Assembly: GCF_029813835.1 (NCBI RefSeq)
Contig: NZ_JARVKV010000007.1
Location: 104,270-168,269, forward strand
Source of the DNA: Streptomyces sp. DH37
Lineage (GTDB): Bacteria > Actinomycetota > Actinomycetes > Streptomycetales > Streptomycetaceae
DNA: 64,000 bases
Direction: 5' to 3'
Shown here piece by piece: positions 48,267-57,533 of this stretch; position 1 is the first letter of the stretch; the number at the start of each line of letters is the position of its first letter. The notes below the pieces were generated by a model that was not told the origin of the DNA, made no database searches, and saw nothing but the letters and a program-made list of their open reading frames with translations. A program made the translations under genes and the position numbers.

Positions 48267-48290
48267 GCAATCTCTTGCGAAAGAGGTTGC
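48267..48290. promoter_or_regulatory. Proposed MalR operator upstream of alpha-amylase
   Basis: GCAA at 48267, TTGC at 48275 and TTGC at 48287 reproduce the spacing seen before malE (GCAA-N4-TTGC-N8-TTGC). Flanking bases also agree: TCTTGCG, then AAG and GTTGC. It lies about 200 bp before the amylase GTG, so other promoter elements lie between. Confidence 0.6.
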
Positions 48291-48368
48291 GCAGAGAAGA
48301 CGGCGATGTTTCCGGGGCGTGTCCAGGGTCTTGACGCTCGCTTGGGGCCCGTCTACGGTCTGCTGCGC

Positions 48369-48401
48369 GAACGTTTTCACGTTCTTTCAGCCTTCTTTCA
48401 G
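48369..48401 (+). promoter_or_regulatory. Inverted and direct repeats in amylase promoter region
   Basis: GAACGT-TTTC-ACGTTC (48369-48384) is a perfect 6-bp inverted repeat. CTTTCAG follows twice (48384-48390 and 48395-48401), an 11-bp step. The stretch is the most AT-rich part of the gap and lies 90-120 bp before the amylase start, so it probably holds the promoter and another control element. Confidence 0.4.
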
Positions 48402-48490
48402 CAAGAGCATTCACTGCTCCACCGCCTTACGGGCGCGGCGCGTTGCCCCCAGGCAGGCATTCGCATCTGCTTCCCCCCACAGGAGGAAAC

Positions 48491-50200
48491 GTGGCCAAGA
48501 GATCAGCGGTCGCCGCGCTCGCGCTTGTCGCGGGCATGGCAGGGGCCCTCGTCGCCGTCCCGGACTCGACGCAGGCCGCCCCGCCCGGCACCAAGGACGT
48601 CACCGCCGTCCTCTTCGAGTGGAAGTTCGACTCGGTCGCCCGTGAGTGCACCAACACCCTCGGCCCGGCCGGCTACGGCTACGTCCAGGTCTCCCCGCCC
48701 CAGGAGCACATCCAGGGCAGCCAGTGGTGGACCTCGTACCAGCCCGTCAGCTACAAGATCGCCGGCCGCCTCGGCAACCGCGCGCAGTTCAAGAGCATGA
48801 TCGACACCTGCCACGCGGCGGGCGTCAAGGTCGTCGCCGACGCGGTGATCAACCACATGTCCGCGGGCAGCGGCACCGGCACCGGCGGCTCGCCGTACAC
48901 CAAGTACGACTACCCCGGCATCTACAGCGGCCCGGACATGGACGACTGCCGGTCGGAGATCACCGACTACCGCAACCGGGGCAACGTCCAGAACTGCGAG
49001 CTGGTGGGCCTGGCCGACCTCGACACCGGCGAGGACTACGTCCGCGGCCGCATCGCCGCCTACCTGAACGACCTGCTCTCGCTCGGCGTGGACGGCTTCC
49101 GCATCGACGCCGCCAAGCACATGCCCGCGAGCGACCTGGCCAACATCAAGTCCCGGCTGTCCAACCCGAACGCCTACTGGAAGCAGGAGGCGATCCACGG
49201 CGCCGGCGAGGCCGTCTCGCCCAGCGAGTACCTCGGAACCGGCGACGTGCAGGAGTTCCGCTACGCCCGCGACCTCAAGCGCGTCTTCAACAGCGAGAGC
49301 CTCGCCCACCTGAAGAACTTCGGCGAGGGCTGGGGCTACATGGAGTCCGGCAGGTCCGCGGTCTTCGTCGACAACCACGACACCGAGCGCGTCGGCGACA
49401 CCCTCAACTACAAGGACGGCGCCAACTACACCCTGGCCGGCGTCTTCATGCTGGCCTGGCCCTACGGCTCCCCGGACGTCCACTCCGGCTACGAGTGGAG
49501 CGACAAGGACGCCGGCCCGCCCAACGGCGGCACGGTGACCGCCTGCTACAGCGGCGGCTGGAAGTGCCAGCACGCCTGGCGCGAGATCTCCTCCATGGTC
49601 GCCTTCCGCAACGTCTCCCGCGGACAGGCCGTCACCAACTGGTGGGACAACGGCAACGACGCGATCGCCTTCGGCCGCGGCAGCAAGGCGTACGTCGCCA
49701 TCAACCACGAGGGCTCCCCGCTCAGCCGCACCTTCCAGACCTCGCTGCCGTCGGGCGACTACTGCGACGTCCAGAGCGGCAGGACGGTCACCGTCAACGG
49801 CTCCGGCCAGTTCACCGCCACCCTCGGCGCCAACACCGCCCTCGCCCTGCACGTCGGCGCCCGCACCTGCTCCGGCGGCGGCTCGGGCGGGAACCCCGGG
49901 GACTCCGCCGACGGCGCCTCGTTCAACGTCAACGCCACCACGGTGATGGGCCAGAACATCCACGTCACCGGCAACCGGGCCGAGCTGGGCAACTGGAACA
50001 CCGCCGGCGCCCTCAAGCTGGACCCGGCGGGCTACCCGGTGTGGAAGCTGGACGTGGACCTGCCCGCCGGGACGTCCTTCGAGTACAAGTACCTCCGCAA
50101 GGACGGCAGCGGCAACGTCACCTGGGAGAGCGGCTCCAACCGCACCGCCACCGTCCCCGCCGACGGCAGGGTCGTCCTGAACGACACCTGGCGCGGCTGA
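48491..50200 (+). CDS. Secreted alpha-amylase with C-terminal CBM20 starch-binding domain
   Basis: GTG 48491 has an ideal AGGAGG and gives 569 residues. The Sec signal ends near STQAA (residue 31). The GH13 domain, subfamily 32 by its start [20 protein letters not shown], carries region I DAVINHMS, region [12 protein letters not shown] with nucleophile Asp, the Glu in IHGAGE, and region [13 protein letters not shown]-terminal all-beta domain and a Gly/Ser linker ([11 protein letters not shown], about residue 462-472) lead to CBM20 (about 478-569, [34 protein letters not shown]). It cuts internal alpha-1,4 bonds of starch outside the cell. A proposed MalR operator lies upstream. Confidence 0.95.
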   Translation: MAKRSAVAALALVAGMAGALVAVPDSTQAAPPGTKDVTAVLFEWKFDSVARECTNTLGPAGYGYVQVSPPQEHIQGSQWWTSYQPVSYKIAGRLGNRAQFKSMIDTCHAAGVKVVADAVINHMSAGSGTGTGGSPYTKYDYPGIYSGPDMDDCRSEITDYRNRGNVQNCELVGLADLDTGEDYVRGRIAAYLNDLLSLGVDGFRIDAAKHMPASDLANIKSRLSNPNAYWKQEAIHGAGEAVSPSEYLGTGDVQEFRYARDLKRVFNSESLAHLKNFGEGWGYMESGRSAVFVDNHDTERVGDTLNYKDGANYTLAGVFMLAWPYGSPDVHSGYEWSDKDAGPPNGGTVTACYSGGWKCQHAWREISSMVAFRNVSRGQAVTNWWDNGNDAIAFGRGSKAYVAINHEGSPLSRTFQTSLPSGDYCDVQSGRTVTVNGSGQFTATLGANTALALHVGARTCSGGGSGGNPGDSADGASFNVNATTVMGQNIHVTGNRAELGNWNTAGALKLDPAGYPVWKLDVDLPAGTSFEYKYLRKDGSGNVTWESGSNRTATVPADGRVVLNDTWRG

Positions 50201-50361
50201 CCCGCGGACGGCTCCGGCCACCGAACGGCCGCCCGGCTCCCGCTCACTTCCCCGCCGCCGGGCCGGGCGGCCCACGTCCCCCCGCAGGGCTCCGCAGGAC
50301 TCCCCCCCACAGGTCCCCCCACACACCACGCAGAGATCACCGCACCCGAGGAGAGCGACCC

Positions 50362-53300
50362 GTGACAGGTCCCCTGGCGCGCAGAGGAGCGGCCGCGAGC
50401 ATCGCGGCCGCACTCCTGGCGACGCTCATCACCGCGGCGGCCCCCGCCAAGGCCGCACCACCGCCGCCGCCGTCCGACGCGAAACTGGCCGCCGAACCCA
50501 CGCGGCACGACCTGACGCGGGAGCAGTTCTACTTCGTCCTGCCCGACCGCTTCGCCAACGGCGACCGCTCCAACGACCGCGGCGGGCTGGAGGGCGACCG
50601 CCTGGCCACCGGCTACGACCCCACCCACAAGGGCTTCTACCAGGGCGGCGACCTCAAGGGCCTGACGCAGAAGCTGGACTACATCAAGGGGCTGGGCACC
50701 ACCGCCATCTGGATGGCGCCGATCTTCAAGAACAAGCCGGTGCAGGGCCAGGGCGACAACGCCTCCGCGGGCTACCACGGCTACTGGATCACCGACTTCA
50801 CCCAGGTCGACCCGCACTTCGGCACCAACGAGGACCTGCGCAGGCTGATCGACAAGGCCCATGCCAAGGGCATGAAGGTCTTCTTCGACGTCATCACCAA
50901 CCACACCGCCGACGTCGTCGACTACGAGGAGAAGTCCTACTCCTACCTCTCCAAGGGCGCCTTCCCGTACCTCACCGGGGACGGCCGGCCCTTCGACGAC
51001 GCCGACCACGCCGCCGGCGGGAGGTTCCCGCAGGTCGACCGCGAGTCCTTCCCCCGCACCCCGACGGTCCCGGCCGCCGAGAAGGACCTGAAGGTCCCCG
51101 GCTGGCTCAACGACCCGACCATGTACCACAACCGCGGCGACTCCACCTTCGCCGGGGAGAGCGCCCTGCACGGCGACTTCCACGGCCTGGACGACCTGTG
51201 GACCGAGCGTCCCGAGGTCGTCGAGGGCATGGAGAAGATCTACCAGCGGTGGGTGAAGGACTTCCAGATCGACGGCTTCCGCATCGACACGGTCAAGCAC
51301 GTCAACATGGAGTTCTGGACCCAGTGGGCCACCGCCCTGGACGCCTACGCCGCGAAGAAGGGCCGCGACGACTTCTTCATGTTCGGCGAGGTCTACTCCT
51401 CCGACCCCGCCGTCATGGCCCCTTACGTCACCCGGGGCAAGCTCGACGCCACCCTCGACTTCGGCTTCCAGGAGGCCGCCCGCTCCTACGCCTCCCAGAG
51501 CGGGCCGGCGGCCAGGCTGTCGGACCTGTTCGCCCAGGACTACCGCTACACCACCGGCCGCTCCAACGCGTACGAGCAGGTCACCTTCACCGGCAACCAC
51601 GACATGGGCCGCTTCGGGACCTTCCTGCGCCAGGACAACCCCGGCGCCGACGACGCCGAACTGCTCAAGCGCGCCGAACTCGCCAACGAGCTGATGTTCC
51701 TCGGCCGCGGCAATCCGGTGGTCTACTACGGCGACGAGCAGGGCTTCACCGGCGCCGGCGGCGACCAGGACGCCCGCCAGACCCTCTTCGCCTCCCAGGT
51801 GCCCGCCTACCTGGACGAGGAGAGGAACGACCGGATCGGCACCGACCGCACCCACGCCGAGGACGCGTACGACACCTCCCACCCCCTCTACCGCTCCATC
51901 GCCGCCCTGTCGAAGCTGACCCGGGAGCACCCGGCCCTGCGCGACGGCGTCCAGACCGAGCGGTACGCCGACGGGGGAGCCAAGGGCCCGGGCCTGTACG
52001 CCTTCTCGCGCACCGACGCCGGGGACCGCACCGAGTACCTCGTCGCCGCCAACAACAGCGAGGAGGCCAGGACCGCCGAGATCCCCACGGGCTCGGCGAA
52101 CACCGCCTTCCGCCAGCTCCACGGCGGCGGCGCGACGGTGCGCACCGGCGCCGACGCCAAGCTGACCGTCACCGTCCCGGCCCTGTCCACCGTGGTGTTC
52201 AGGGCCGACAGGCCGTCGGCCCACCCGGCCGCCGCGCCCGGCATCGAGCTGAAGGCCCCCGCGGCGGGCGCGACCGGCACCGTGGAGATCACCGCGGACG
52301 TCGGCGGAGGGGACGGCGGCGGGCTGAACCGCGTCGTCTTCGCCGCCCAGACGGGCGACGGGAAGTGGCAGACCCTCGGCACCGCCGACCACGCCCCCTA
52401 CAAGGTCACCCAGCACCTCGGCCGCGAGGTGAAGGCCGGGACGCCGCTGCGCTACAAGGCCGTGGTGGTCGACAGCAAGGGCCGCACCGCCTCCGACACC
52501 GCCTCCACCACCGCCGGCCAGGCGCCGCCGCCCGAGAGGCCCTCGGCGGTCGAGCGGGACTGGGCCGTCGTCCACTACCAGCGCGCCGACGGCGACTACG
52601 ACGGCTGGAAGCTGGTCGCCGGCGACCGCACCGCCGACTTCACCGGCCGCGACGCCTACGGCGCCTTCGCCTGGATCAGGCCGGCCGACGGCGAGGGCGA
52701 GGTGTCCTTCACCATCGCCAAGGACGGCGCGACGGACGGCCCCGAGCGCACGATCGACCTGGCGAGGACCGGCGAGGTGTGGGTCGAGCAGGGCGGCGGC
52801 GAGGCCCTGAGCACCCGGCCCGACGGCGTCTACCCGCCGCAGGACGGGAAGAAGGCCGTCCTGCACTACCACCGCGCCGACGGCGACTACGACGGCTGGG
52901 GCCTGCACACCTGGACCGGCGCCGCCGAGCCCACCGAGTGGTCCAAGCCGCTGATGCCGGTGCGGGAGGACGCCTTCGGCGTCACCTTCGAGGTCCCGCT
53001 CGCCGAGGGCGCCACCTCGCTGAGCTACATCATCCACAAGGGCGACACCAAGGACGAGAACGCCGACCAGTCGCTGGACTTCGCCTCCCACGGCCGCGAG
53101 GTCTGGAAGCTCGGCGGCACCCCCGGCTACCTGCTGCCCACCACCGGCAGCGCCCCCGTCCTCGACCTGGGCAGGGCCGAGGCCCAGTGGATCGACCGCG
53201 ACACCGTCGCCTGGAAGGTCGAGGCCACCGGCGCCACCAGCCAGCAGCTCGCCTACGACGCCCGCGGCACGATCGCGGCCGAGGACGGCGCCCTGAACCA

Positions 53301-55761
53301 CGAGGGCCGCTGGCTGCGCCTGAACCCCGTGCCCGGCGGGCTCACCGACGCCCAGAAGGAGAGGTTCCCGCACCTGGGGGACTACCCGGCCTTCCGTGTC
53401 GACCCCCGCGACCGCGACCGGGTGCGCACCGCCCTGCGCGGCCAGGTCGTCGCCACCCAGCGCAACGCCGAGGGCGCGCTGCTGGCGGCGACCGGGGTGC
53501 AGATCCCGGGCGTGCTCGACGACCTCTACGGGGCGAAGGCCGCGAAGGCCGACCTCGGCCCGGTCTTCGACCGCACGGGACGCCCCACCCTGTCGCTGTG
53601 GGCGCCCACCGCCCGGAACGTCTCCCTCGAACTGGACGGCCGCACCGTGCGGATGCGGCGCGACGACGCCACCGGCGTGTGGAGCGTGCGCGGCGACCGG
53701 AGCTGGAAGGGCGAGCCGTACCGCTACCACGTGACGGTCTGGGCCCCCTCGGTGCGGAAGCTGGTCACCAACAAGGTCACCGACCCGTACTCCACCGCCC
53801 TGACCACCGACTCGGAGAAGAGCCTGGTGGTGGACCTGTCCGACCCGAAGCTCGCCCCGAAGGGCTGGCGGACGCTGGACAAGCCCGAGGCCGGCGAGCT
53901 GCGCGACGCGCAGATCCAGGAGCTGCACATCCGCGACTTCTCCGTCGCCGACCCCACGGTGAGCGAGCGGCACCGCGGCGGCTACCTGGCCTTCACCGAG
54001 GGCTCCTCCGACGGCATGAGGCACCTGAAGGAGCTGGCGGACGCGGGCACCTCCCACGTCCACCTGCTGCCCTCGTTCGACATCGCCTCCATCGCCGAGC
54101 GCCCCGCCGACCGCGCCGAGCCCGGCTGCGACCTGGCGGAGCTGCCCGCCGACTCCGAGAAGCAGCAGGAGTGCGTCGGAGAGGTCCGCGACCGGGACGC
54201 CTACAACTGGGGCTACGACCCGCTGCACTACACCGTGCCCGAGGGCTCCTACGCCACCGACGCCGACGGCACCACCCGCACCGTCGAGTACCGCAGGATG
54301 GTCCAGAGCCTGAACGAGGCCGGGCTGCGGGTCGTCCTGGACGTGGTCTACAACCACACCATGGCCGCCGGGCAGCACGAGAAGTCCGTCCTGGACAAGA
54401 TCGTGCCCGGCTACTACCACCGCCTGCTGGAGGACGGCACCGTCGCCACCTCCACCTGCTGCGCCAACACCGCGCCCGAGCACACCATGATGGGCAAGCT
54501 CACGGTCGACTCCATCGTCACCTGGGCCAGGCAGTACAAGGTGGACGGCTTCCGCTTCGACCTGATGGGCCACCACCCCAAGGCCAACATCCTGGCCGTC
54601 CGCGAGGCGCTGGACTCCCTCACCCCCGCCGAGGACGGCGTCGACGGGAAGAAGATCGTCCTCTATGGCGAGGGCTGGAACTTCGGCGAGGTGGCGGACG
54701 ACGCCCGCTTCGTCCAGGCCACGCAGAAGAACATGGCGGGCACCGGCATCGCCACCTTCTCCGACCGGGCCCGCGACGCGGTGCGCGGCGGCGGCCCCTT
54801 CGACGCCGACCCCGGCGTCCAGGGCTTCGCCAGCGGCCTGTACACCGACCCCAACTCCTCGGCCTCGAACGGCAGCAGGCAGGAGCAGCGCGCGCGGCTG
54901 CTGCACCACCAGGACCTGATCAAGGTCGGCCTGTCCGGCAACCTCGCCGACTACGCCTTCACCGACACCTCCGGGAAGCGGGTCACGGGCTCGCAGGTCG
55001 ACTACAACGGCTCACCGGCCGGATACGCCGCCGCCCCCGGCGACGCGCTCGCCTACGCCGACGCCCACGACAACGAGACCCTCTACGACGCCCTGGCGTT
55101 CAAGCTGCCGAAGGACACCCCGGCCGCCGACCGCGCCCGGATGCAGGTCCTCGCCATGGCCACCGCGGCCCTCTCCCAGGGGCCGGCCCTCAGCCAGGCG
55201 GGCACCGACCTGCTGCGGTCGAAGTCGCTGGACCGCAACTCCTTCAACTCCGGCGACTGGTACAACTCCATCCACTGGGACTGCCGGGCGGGCAACGGCT
55301 TCGGCCGCGGTCTGCCCCCGGCCTGGGACAACCAGGACAAGTGGCCGTACGCCAAGCCGCTGCTGACCGAGCCCACGCTCTCCCCGTCCTGCGCGGAGAT
55401 CGAGGGCGCCTCGGCGGCCTACCGCGACCTGCTGGAGATCCGCTCCACCGAGAAGGTCTTCAGCCGGCCCACGGCGGCCGACGTGCAGCGGGCGCTGTCC
55501 TTCCCGCTGTCGGGCCGGGAGGAGACCCCGGGCGTGATCACGATGCGCCTGCGGGACGGCGACCGCGACCTGGTGGTCGTCTTCAACGCCACCCCCGAGC
55601 GGCAGACCCAGACCGTCTCCTCGCTCGCCGGCGCCTCCTACGCCCTGCACCCGGTGCAGGCGAAGGGCTCCGACGCGGTGGTGAAGGACTCCGCGTTCGA
55701 CGCCGGCGAGGGCGCCTTCACGGTGCCGCCGCGCACGGTGGCGGTGTTCGCCGCGCGGTGA
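50362..55761 (+). CDS. Secreted amylopullulanase: GH13 amylase domain fused to type I pullulanase
   Basis: GTG 50362 follows GAGGAGAG and gives 1799 residues with a signal peptide ending near AKAAP (residue 33). The first GH13 domain (about 45-610) has Asp309 (GFRIDTVKH), Glu343 (FGEVY) and Asp414 (TGNHDMGRF). Two pullulan-binding CBM41-type repeats follow at about 733 and 829 ([31 protein letters not shown]). An N-terminal pullulanase domain and CBM48 (about 1070-1140, [16 protein letters not shown]) lead to the second catalytic domain with YNWGYDP, Asp1400 ([10 protein letters not shown]), Glu1437 (YGEGWNFG) and Asp1570 ([13 protein letters not shown]). Both active sites look intact. It matches the bifunctional enzyme of the S. 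coelicolor mal region and would debranch and cut alpha-glucans. Confidence 0.95.
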   Translation: MTGPLARRGAAASIAAALLATLITAAAPAKAAPPPPPSDAKLAAEPTRHDLTREQFYFVLPDRFANGDRSNDRGGLEGDRLATGYDPTHKGFYQGGDLKGLTQKLDYIKGLGTTAIWMAPIFKNKPVQGQGDNASAGYHGYWITDFTQVDPHFGTNEDLRRLIDKAHAKGMKVFFDVITNHTADVVDYEEKSYSYLSKGAFPYLTGDGRPFDDADHAAGGRFPQVDRESFPRTPTVPAAEKDLKVPGWLNDPTMYHNRGDSTFAGESALHGDFHGLDDLWTERPEVVEGMEKIYQRWVKDFQIDGFRIDTVKHVNMEFWTQWATALDAYAAKKGRDDFFMFGEVYSSDPAVMAPYVTRGKLDATLDFGFQEAARSYASQSGPAARLSDLFAQDYRYTTGRSNAYEQVTFTGNHDMGRFGTFLRQDNPGADDAELLKRAELANELMFLGRGNPVVYYGDEQGFTGAGGDQDARQTLFASQVPAYLDEERNDRIGTDRTHAEDAYDTSHPLYRSIAALSKLTREHPALRDGVQTERYADGGAKGPGLYAFSRTDAGDRTEYLVAANNSEEARTAEIPTGSANTAFRQLHGGGATVRTGADAKLTVTVPALSTVVFRADRPSAHPAAAPGIELKAPAAGATGTVEITADVGGGDGGGLNRVVFAAQTGDGKWQTLGTADHAPYKVTQHLGREVKAGTPLRYKAVVVDSKGRTASDTASTTAGQAPPPERPSAVERDWAVVHYQRADGDYDGWKLVAGDRTADFTGRDAYGAFAWIRPADGEGEVSFTIAKDGATDGPERTIDLARTGEVWVEQGGGEALSTRPDGVYPPQDGKKAVLHYHRADGDYDGWGLHTWTGAAEPTEWSKPLMPVREDAFGVTFEVPLAEGATSLSYIIHKGDTKDENADQSLDFASHGREVWKLGGTPGYLLPTTGSAPVLDLGRAEAQWIDRDTVAWKVEATGATSQQLAYDARGTIAAEDGALNHEGRWLRLNPVPGGLTDAQKERFPHLGDYPAFRVDPRDRDRVRTALRGQVVATQRNAEGALLAATGVQIPGVLDDLYGAKAAKADLGPVFDRTGRPTLSLWAPTARNVSLELDGRTVRMRRDDATGVWSVRGDRSWKGEPYRYHVTVWAPSVRKLVTNKVTDPYSTALTTDSEKSLVVDLSDPKLAPKGWRTLDKPEAGELRDAQIQELHIRDFSVADPTVSERHRGGYLAFTEGSSDGMRHLKELADAGTSHVHLLPSFDIASIAERPADRAEPGCDLAELPADSEKQQECVGEVRDRDAYNWGYDPLHYTVPEGSYATDADGTTRTVEYRRMVQSLNEAGLRVVLDVVYNHTMAAGQHEKSVLDKIVPGYYHRLLEDGTVATSTCCANTAPEHTMMGKLTVDSIVTWARQYKVDGFRFDLMGHHPKANILAVREALDSLTPAEDGVDGKKIVLYGEGWNFGEVADDARFVQATQKNMAGTGIATFSDRARDAVRGGGPFDADPGVQGFASGLYTDPNSSASNGSRQEQRARLLHHQDLIKVGLSGNLADYAFTDTSGKRVTGSQVDYNGSPAGYAAAPGDALAYADAHDNETLYDALAFKLPKDTPAADRARMQVLAMATAALSQGPALSQAGTDLLRSKSLDRNSFNSGDWYNSIHWDCRAGNGFGRGLPPAWDNQDKWPYAKPLLTEPTLSPSCAEIEGASAAYRDLLEIRSTEKVFSRPTAADVQRALSFPLSGREETPGVITMRLRDGDRDLVVVFNATPERQTQTVSSLAGASYALHPVQAKGSDAVVKDSAFDAGEGAFTVPPRTVAVFAAR

Positions 55762-55785
55762 CCGCCGCGGGGCGGTGACCCGGGA

Positions 55786-55827
55786 CGGGGCGGGGCGGGG
55801 CCGGGAGACCGGTCCCGCCCCGCCCCG
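55786..55827. terminator. Terminator between amylopullulanase and DUF4253 gene
   Basis: A perfect 14-bp stem (CGGGGCGGGGCGGG and complement) with a 14-base loop, 25 bp after the amylopullulanase stop. A 10-bp tandem repeat (TGCCCGTGTC twice, 55835-55854) follows it. Confidence 0.7.
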
Positions 55828-55901
55828 CCGTCCGTGCCCGTGTCTGCCCGTGTCTGTCCGTCCGTGCCCGCGCCCGTCCCCGTGCGGTCCGCCGGGCGGG
55901 C

Positions 55902-56723
55902 TCAGTCCCACCAGAACGACCACACGCTCCGGCCGGCCAGCCACCTCTCCGCGTAGCGCGCCAGCGATCCGGCCCCCTGCCGCACCACGGCGGGGCAGAA
56001 CGCGTAGTGCTCGGCCGCCACCGGCAGCGCCTCGGCCGCCGTACGCGGCGGGGCCGGCACCGACAGGTGCAGCACGTCCGGCTCCAGCGCCACCAGCCGC
56101 GTCCCGAACCGCTCCTCCCAGGAGCGCAGCACGGCGCCGAACGGCGCGGTGTGCCCGCCGTACGCCAGGGTGCCCGCCCAGCCGATCGCGGCGGGCACGT
56201 CGGCGCTCCGCCCCGCCAGGACCAGGGCGATGCGCGGGTCGCGCAGGGTGCTGCGCGCCACCAGCGCGCGGGCCGCTCCGGCCGCCGCCGCGTCCGGGTC
56301 GCCGGCGCCCGGGGCGGGACGCGCGGGCCCGGGCCACCGCCTGCCGTACGGCCGCAACGCCGGCACCTCACCGGAGGTCTCCCCGGCCGGCTCCCGCGCG
56401 GCGTGCTCCCGCCACCACGCGGCCAGTGCCCCGGCGGCGTCGACCCCGTCCGCCTCCCCGGCCCCCGCGCCGGGCAGCAGGTCGTCCTCCACGGCGGTGC
56501 CGCGGACGTGCGCGCCCAGCAGCACGGGCCACAGCCCGGTGGCGTCGCGCACCGGGAGCATCCGGCTCCAGTCGTCGGGCCCGGCCGGCCCGTCGGCGCG
56601 CCACAGCAGCGGCTCGGGCAGTCTGCCGAGCACCGTCCGGTCCACCAGCGTGCCCGGCGGCAGCCCGGCCGAGGCCACGAGCGAGCGCAGGCCCCGTGTT
56701 CCGGTCGTCAGTCCATGGGTCAC
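55902..56723 (-). CDS. DUF4253 domain protein
   Basis: The 273-residue protein starts at ATG 56723. Its C-terminal third matches DUF4253: RIALVLAGRSADVPAAIGW, GAVLRSWEERFGTRLVALEP, DVLHLSVPAPPRTAAEALPV, AEHYAFCPAVVRQGAG and the final VWSFWWD. The domain is widespread in Streptomyces and has been linked to polymorphic-toxin immunity-type proteins, but its role is not established. The N-terminal part is variable, with an Ala/Gly/Pro-rich middle. It follows the TetR gene by 10 bp on the same strand, so the two probably form one unit. Confidence 0.85.
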   Translation of the reverse strand: MTHGLTTGTRGLRSLVASAGLPPGTLVDRTVLGRLPEPLLWRADGPAGPDDWSRMLPVRDATGLWPVLLGAHVRGTAVEDDLLPGAGAGEADGVDAAGALAAWWREHAAREPAGETSGEVPALRPYGRRWPGPARPAPGAGDPDAAAAGAARALVARSTLRDPRIALVLAGRSADVPAAIGWAGTLAYGGHTAPFGAVLRSWEERFGTRLVALEPDVLHLSVPAPPRTAAEALPVAAEHYAFCPAVVRQGAGSLARYAERWLAGRSVWSFWWD

Positions 56724-56733
56724 ACCACCGAAG

Positions 56734-57432
56734 TTACCCGCCGCCGCCGACAGTGCCGGGGACCAGTGCCAGCAGCCGGGCCACCAGTTCCGCGAACGGG
56801 CCGTCGGCGGGCTCCTGTTCGACGACCCGGTGGAGCACCTCGGCCGTCTCCCCGTCGAAGGCGGCCGTCACCGCGGCCAGGGCCAGCAGGTCGTGGACGA
56901 GCTGCCGCTCCAGCTCCCGGCGCGGTATCGAGCGGTCGGCCAGCCAGTTCAGCGCCGTGGTCTCGGCGACACCGACCCAGGTGCGGAGCACCAGGGACAT
57001 GCGCGGTCCGGGGTCGGTGAGCTCCAGATGGGCCAGGAGCTGTTCGTAGGCGGCCTGCCGCACCTCCTCGACCACGGCCTCGCTCCGCGCCGAACCGCCG
57101 CGCAGCAGCGCCGAGAAGCCCGGCGCGTGCTCCTCGGCGAAGTCGAAGTAGCGGCCCATCACCCGCAGCAGCCGCATGCTGAACGGACCCTCGCGCGGCA
57201 CGTCGAAACGGGCGGACAGCTCGTCGGCCGCCCGCCGCACCGCCGCCTCGTAGAGGCTGTACTTGCCCGGGAAGTAGTGGTAGACCAGCGGTCTCGATAT
57301 CCCGGCCGCGGTGGCGATGTCGTCGATGGAGACGTCCTCCGGCGGACGGTCGCTGAATAACCTCAGCGCGACGTCGATCAGTTGCTGCCGACGCTCCTCG
57401 ACACCCATCCTGCGGCGTACCCCAGTGGTCAT
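56734..57432 (-). CDS. TetR-family regulator
   Basis: The 232-residue protein begins with VRRRMGVEERRQQLIDVALR and has the TetR helix-turn-helix VSIDDIATAAGISRPLVYHY at about 36-55, followed by FPGKYSLYEAAVRRAADEL. The C-terminal domain (RLLRVMGRYFDFAEEHAPGF, VLRTWVGVAETTALNWL, ELERQLVHDLLALAAVTA) resembles regulators of fatty-acid or efflux genes of the KstR2/YcdC-like type. The only gene behind it in the unit is the DUF4253 protein. Ligand and targets unknown. Confidence 0.88.
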   Translation of the reverse strand: MTTGVRRRMGVEERRQQLIDVALRLFSDRPPEDVSIDDIATAAGISRPLVYHYFPGKYSLYEAAVRRAADELSARFDVPREGPFSMRLLRVMGRYFDFAEEHAPGFSALLRGGSARSEAVVEEVRQAAYEQLLAHLELTDPGPRMSLVLRTWVGVAETTALNWLADRSIPRRELERQLVHDLLALAAVTAAFDGETAEVLHRVVEQEPADGPFAELVARLLALVPGTVGGGG

Positions 57433-57479
57433 GGGAACACCCTAGCGAGCGCGGCGCTCCGCCCGCCGTCCCCGCCCGC

Positions 57480-57511
57480 GGGGGCGGACGGCCGCGCGGC
57501 CGTCCGCCCCC
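57480..57511 (-). terminator. GH89 gene terminator (32-bp perfect palindrome)
   Basis: GGGGGCGGACGGCCGC is followed at once by its exact complement, a 32-bp perfect palindrome, starting 23 bp past the GH89 stop on the minus strand. It would form a 14-bp or longer stem with a CGCG loop. Confidence 0.8.
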
Positions 57512-57533
57512 GTGCCCCCCGTCCCCCCGCGCG

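Noticed and set aside
50032..54909. Very long open frame (1625 codons) on the minus strand opposite the amylopullulanase
   Set aside because: It mirrors the codon structure of the plus-strand gene, is repetitive in Val/Gly/Leu/Arg and contains no recognisable domain. Long antisense frames are expected in high-GC coding DNA.
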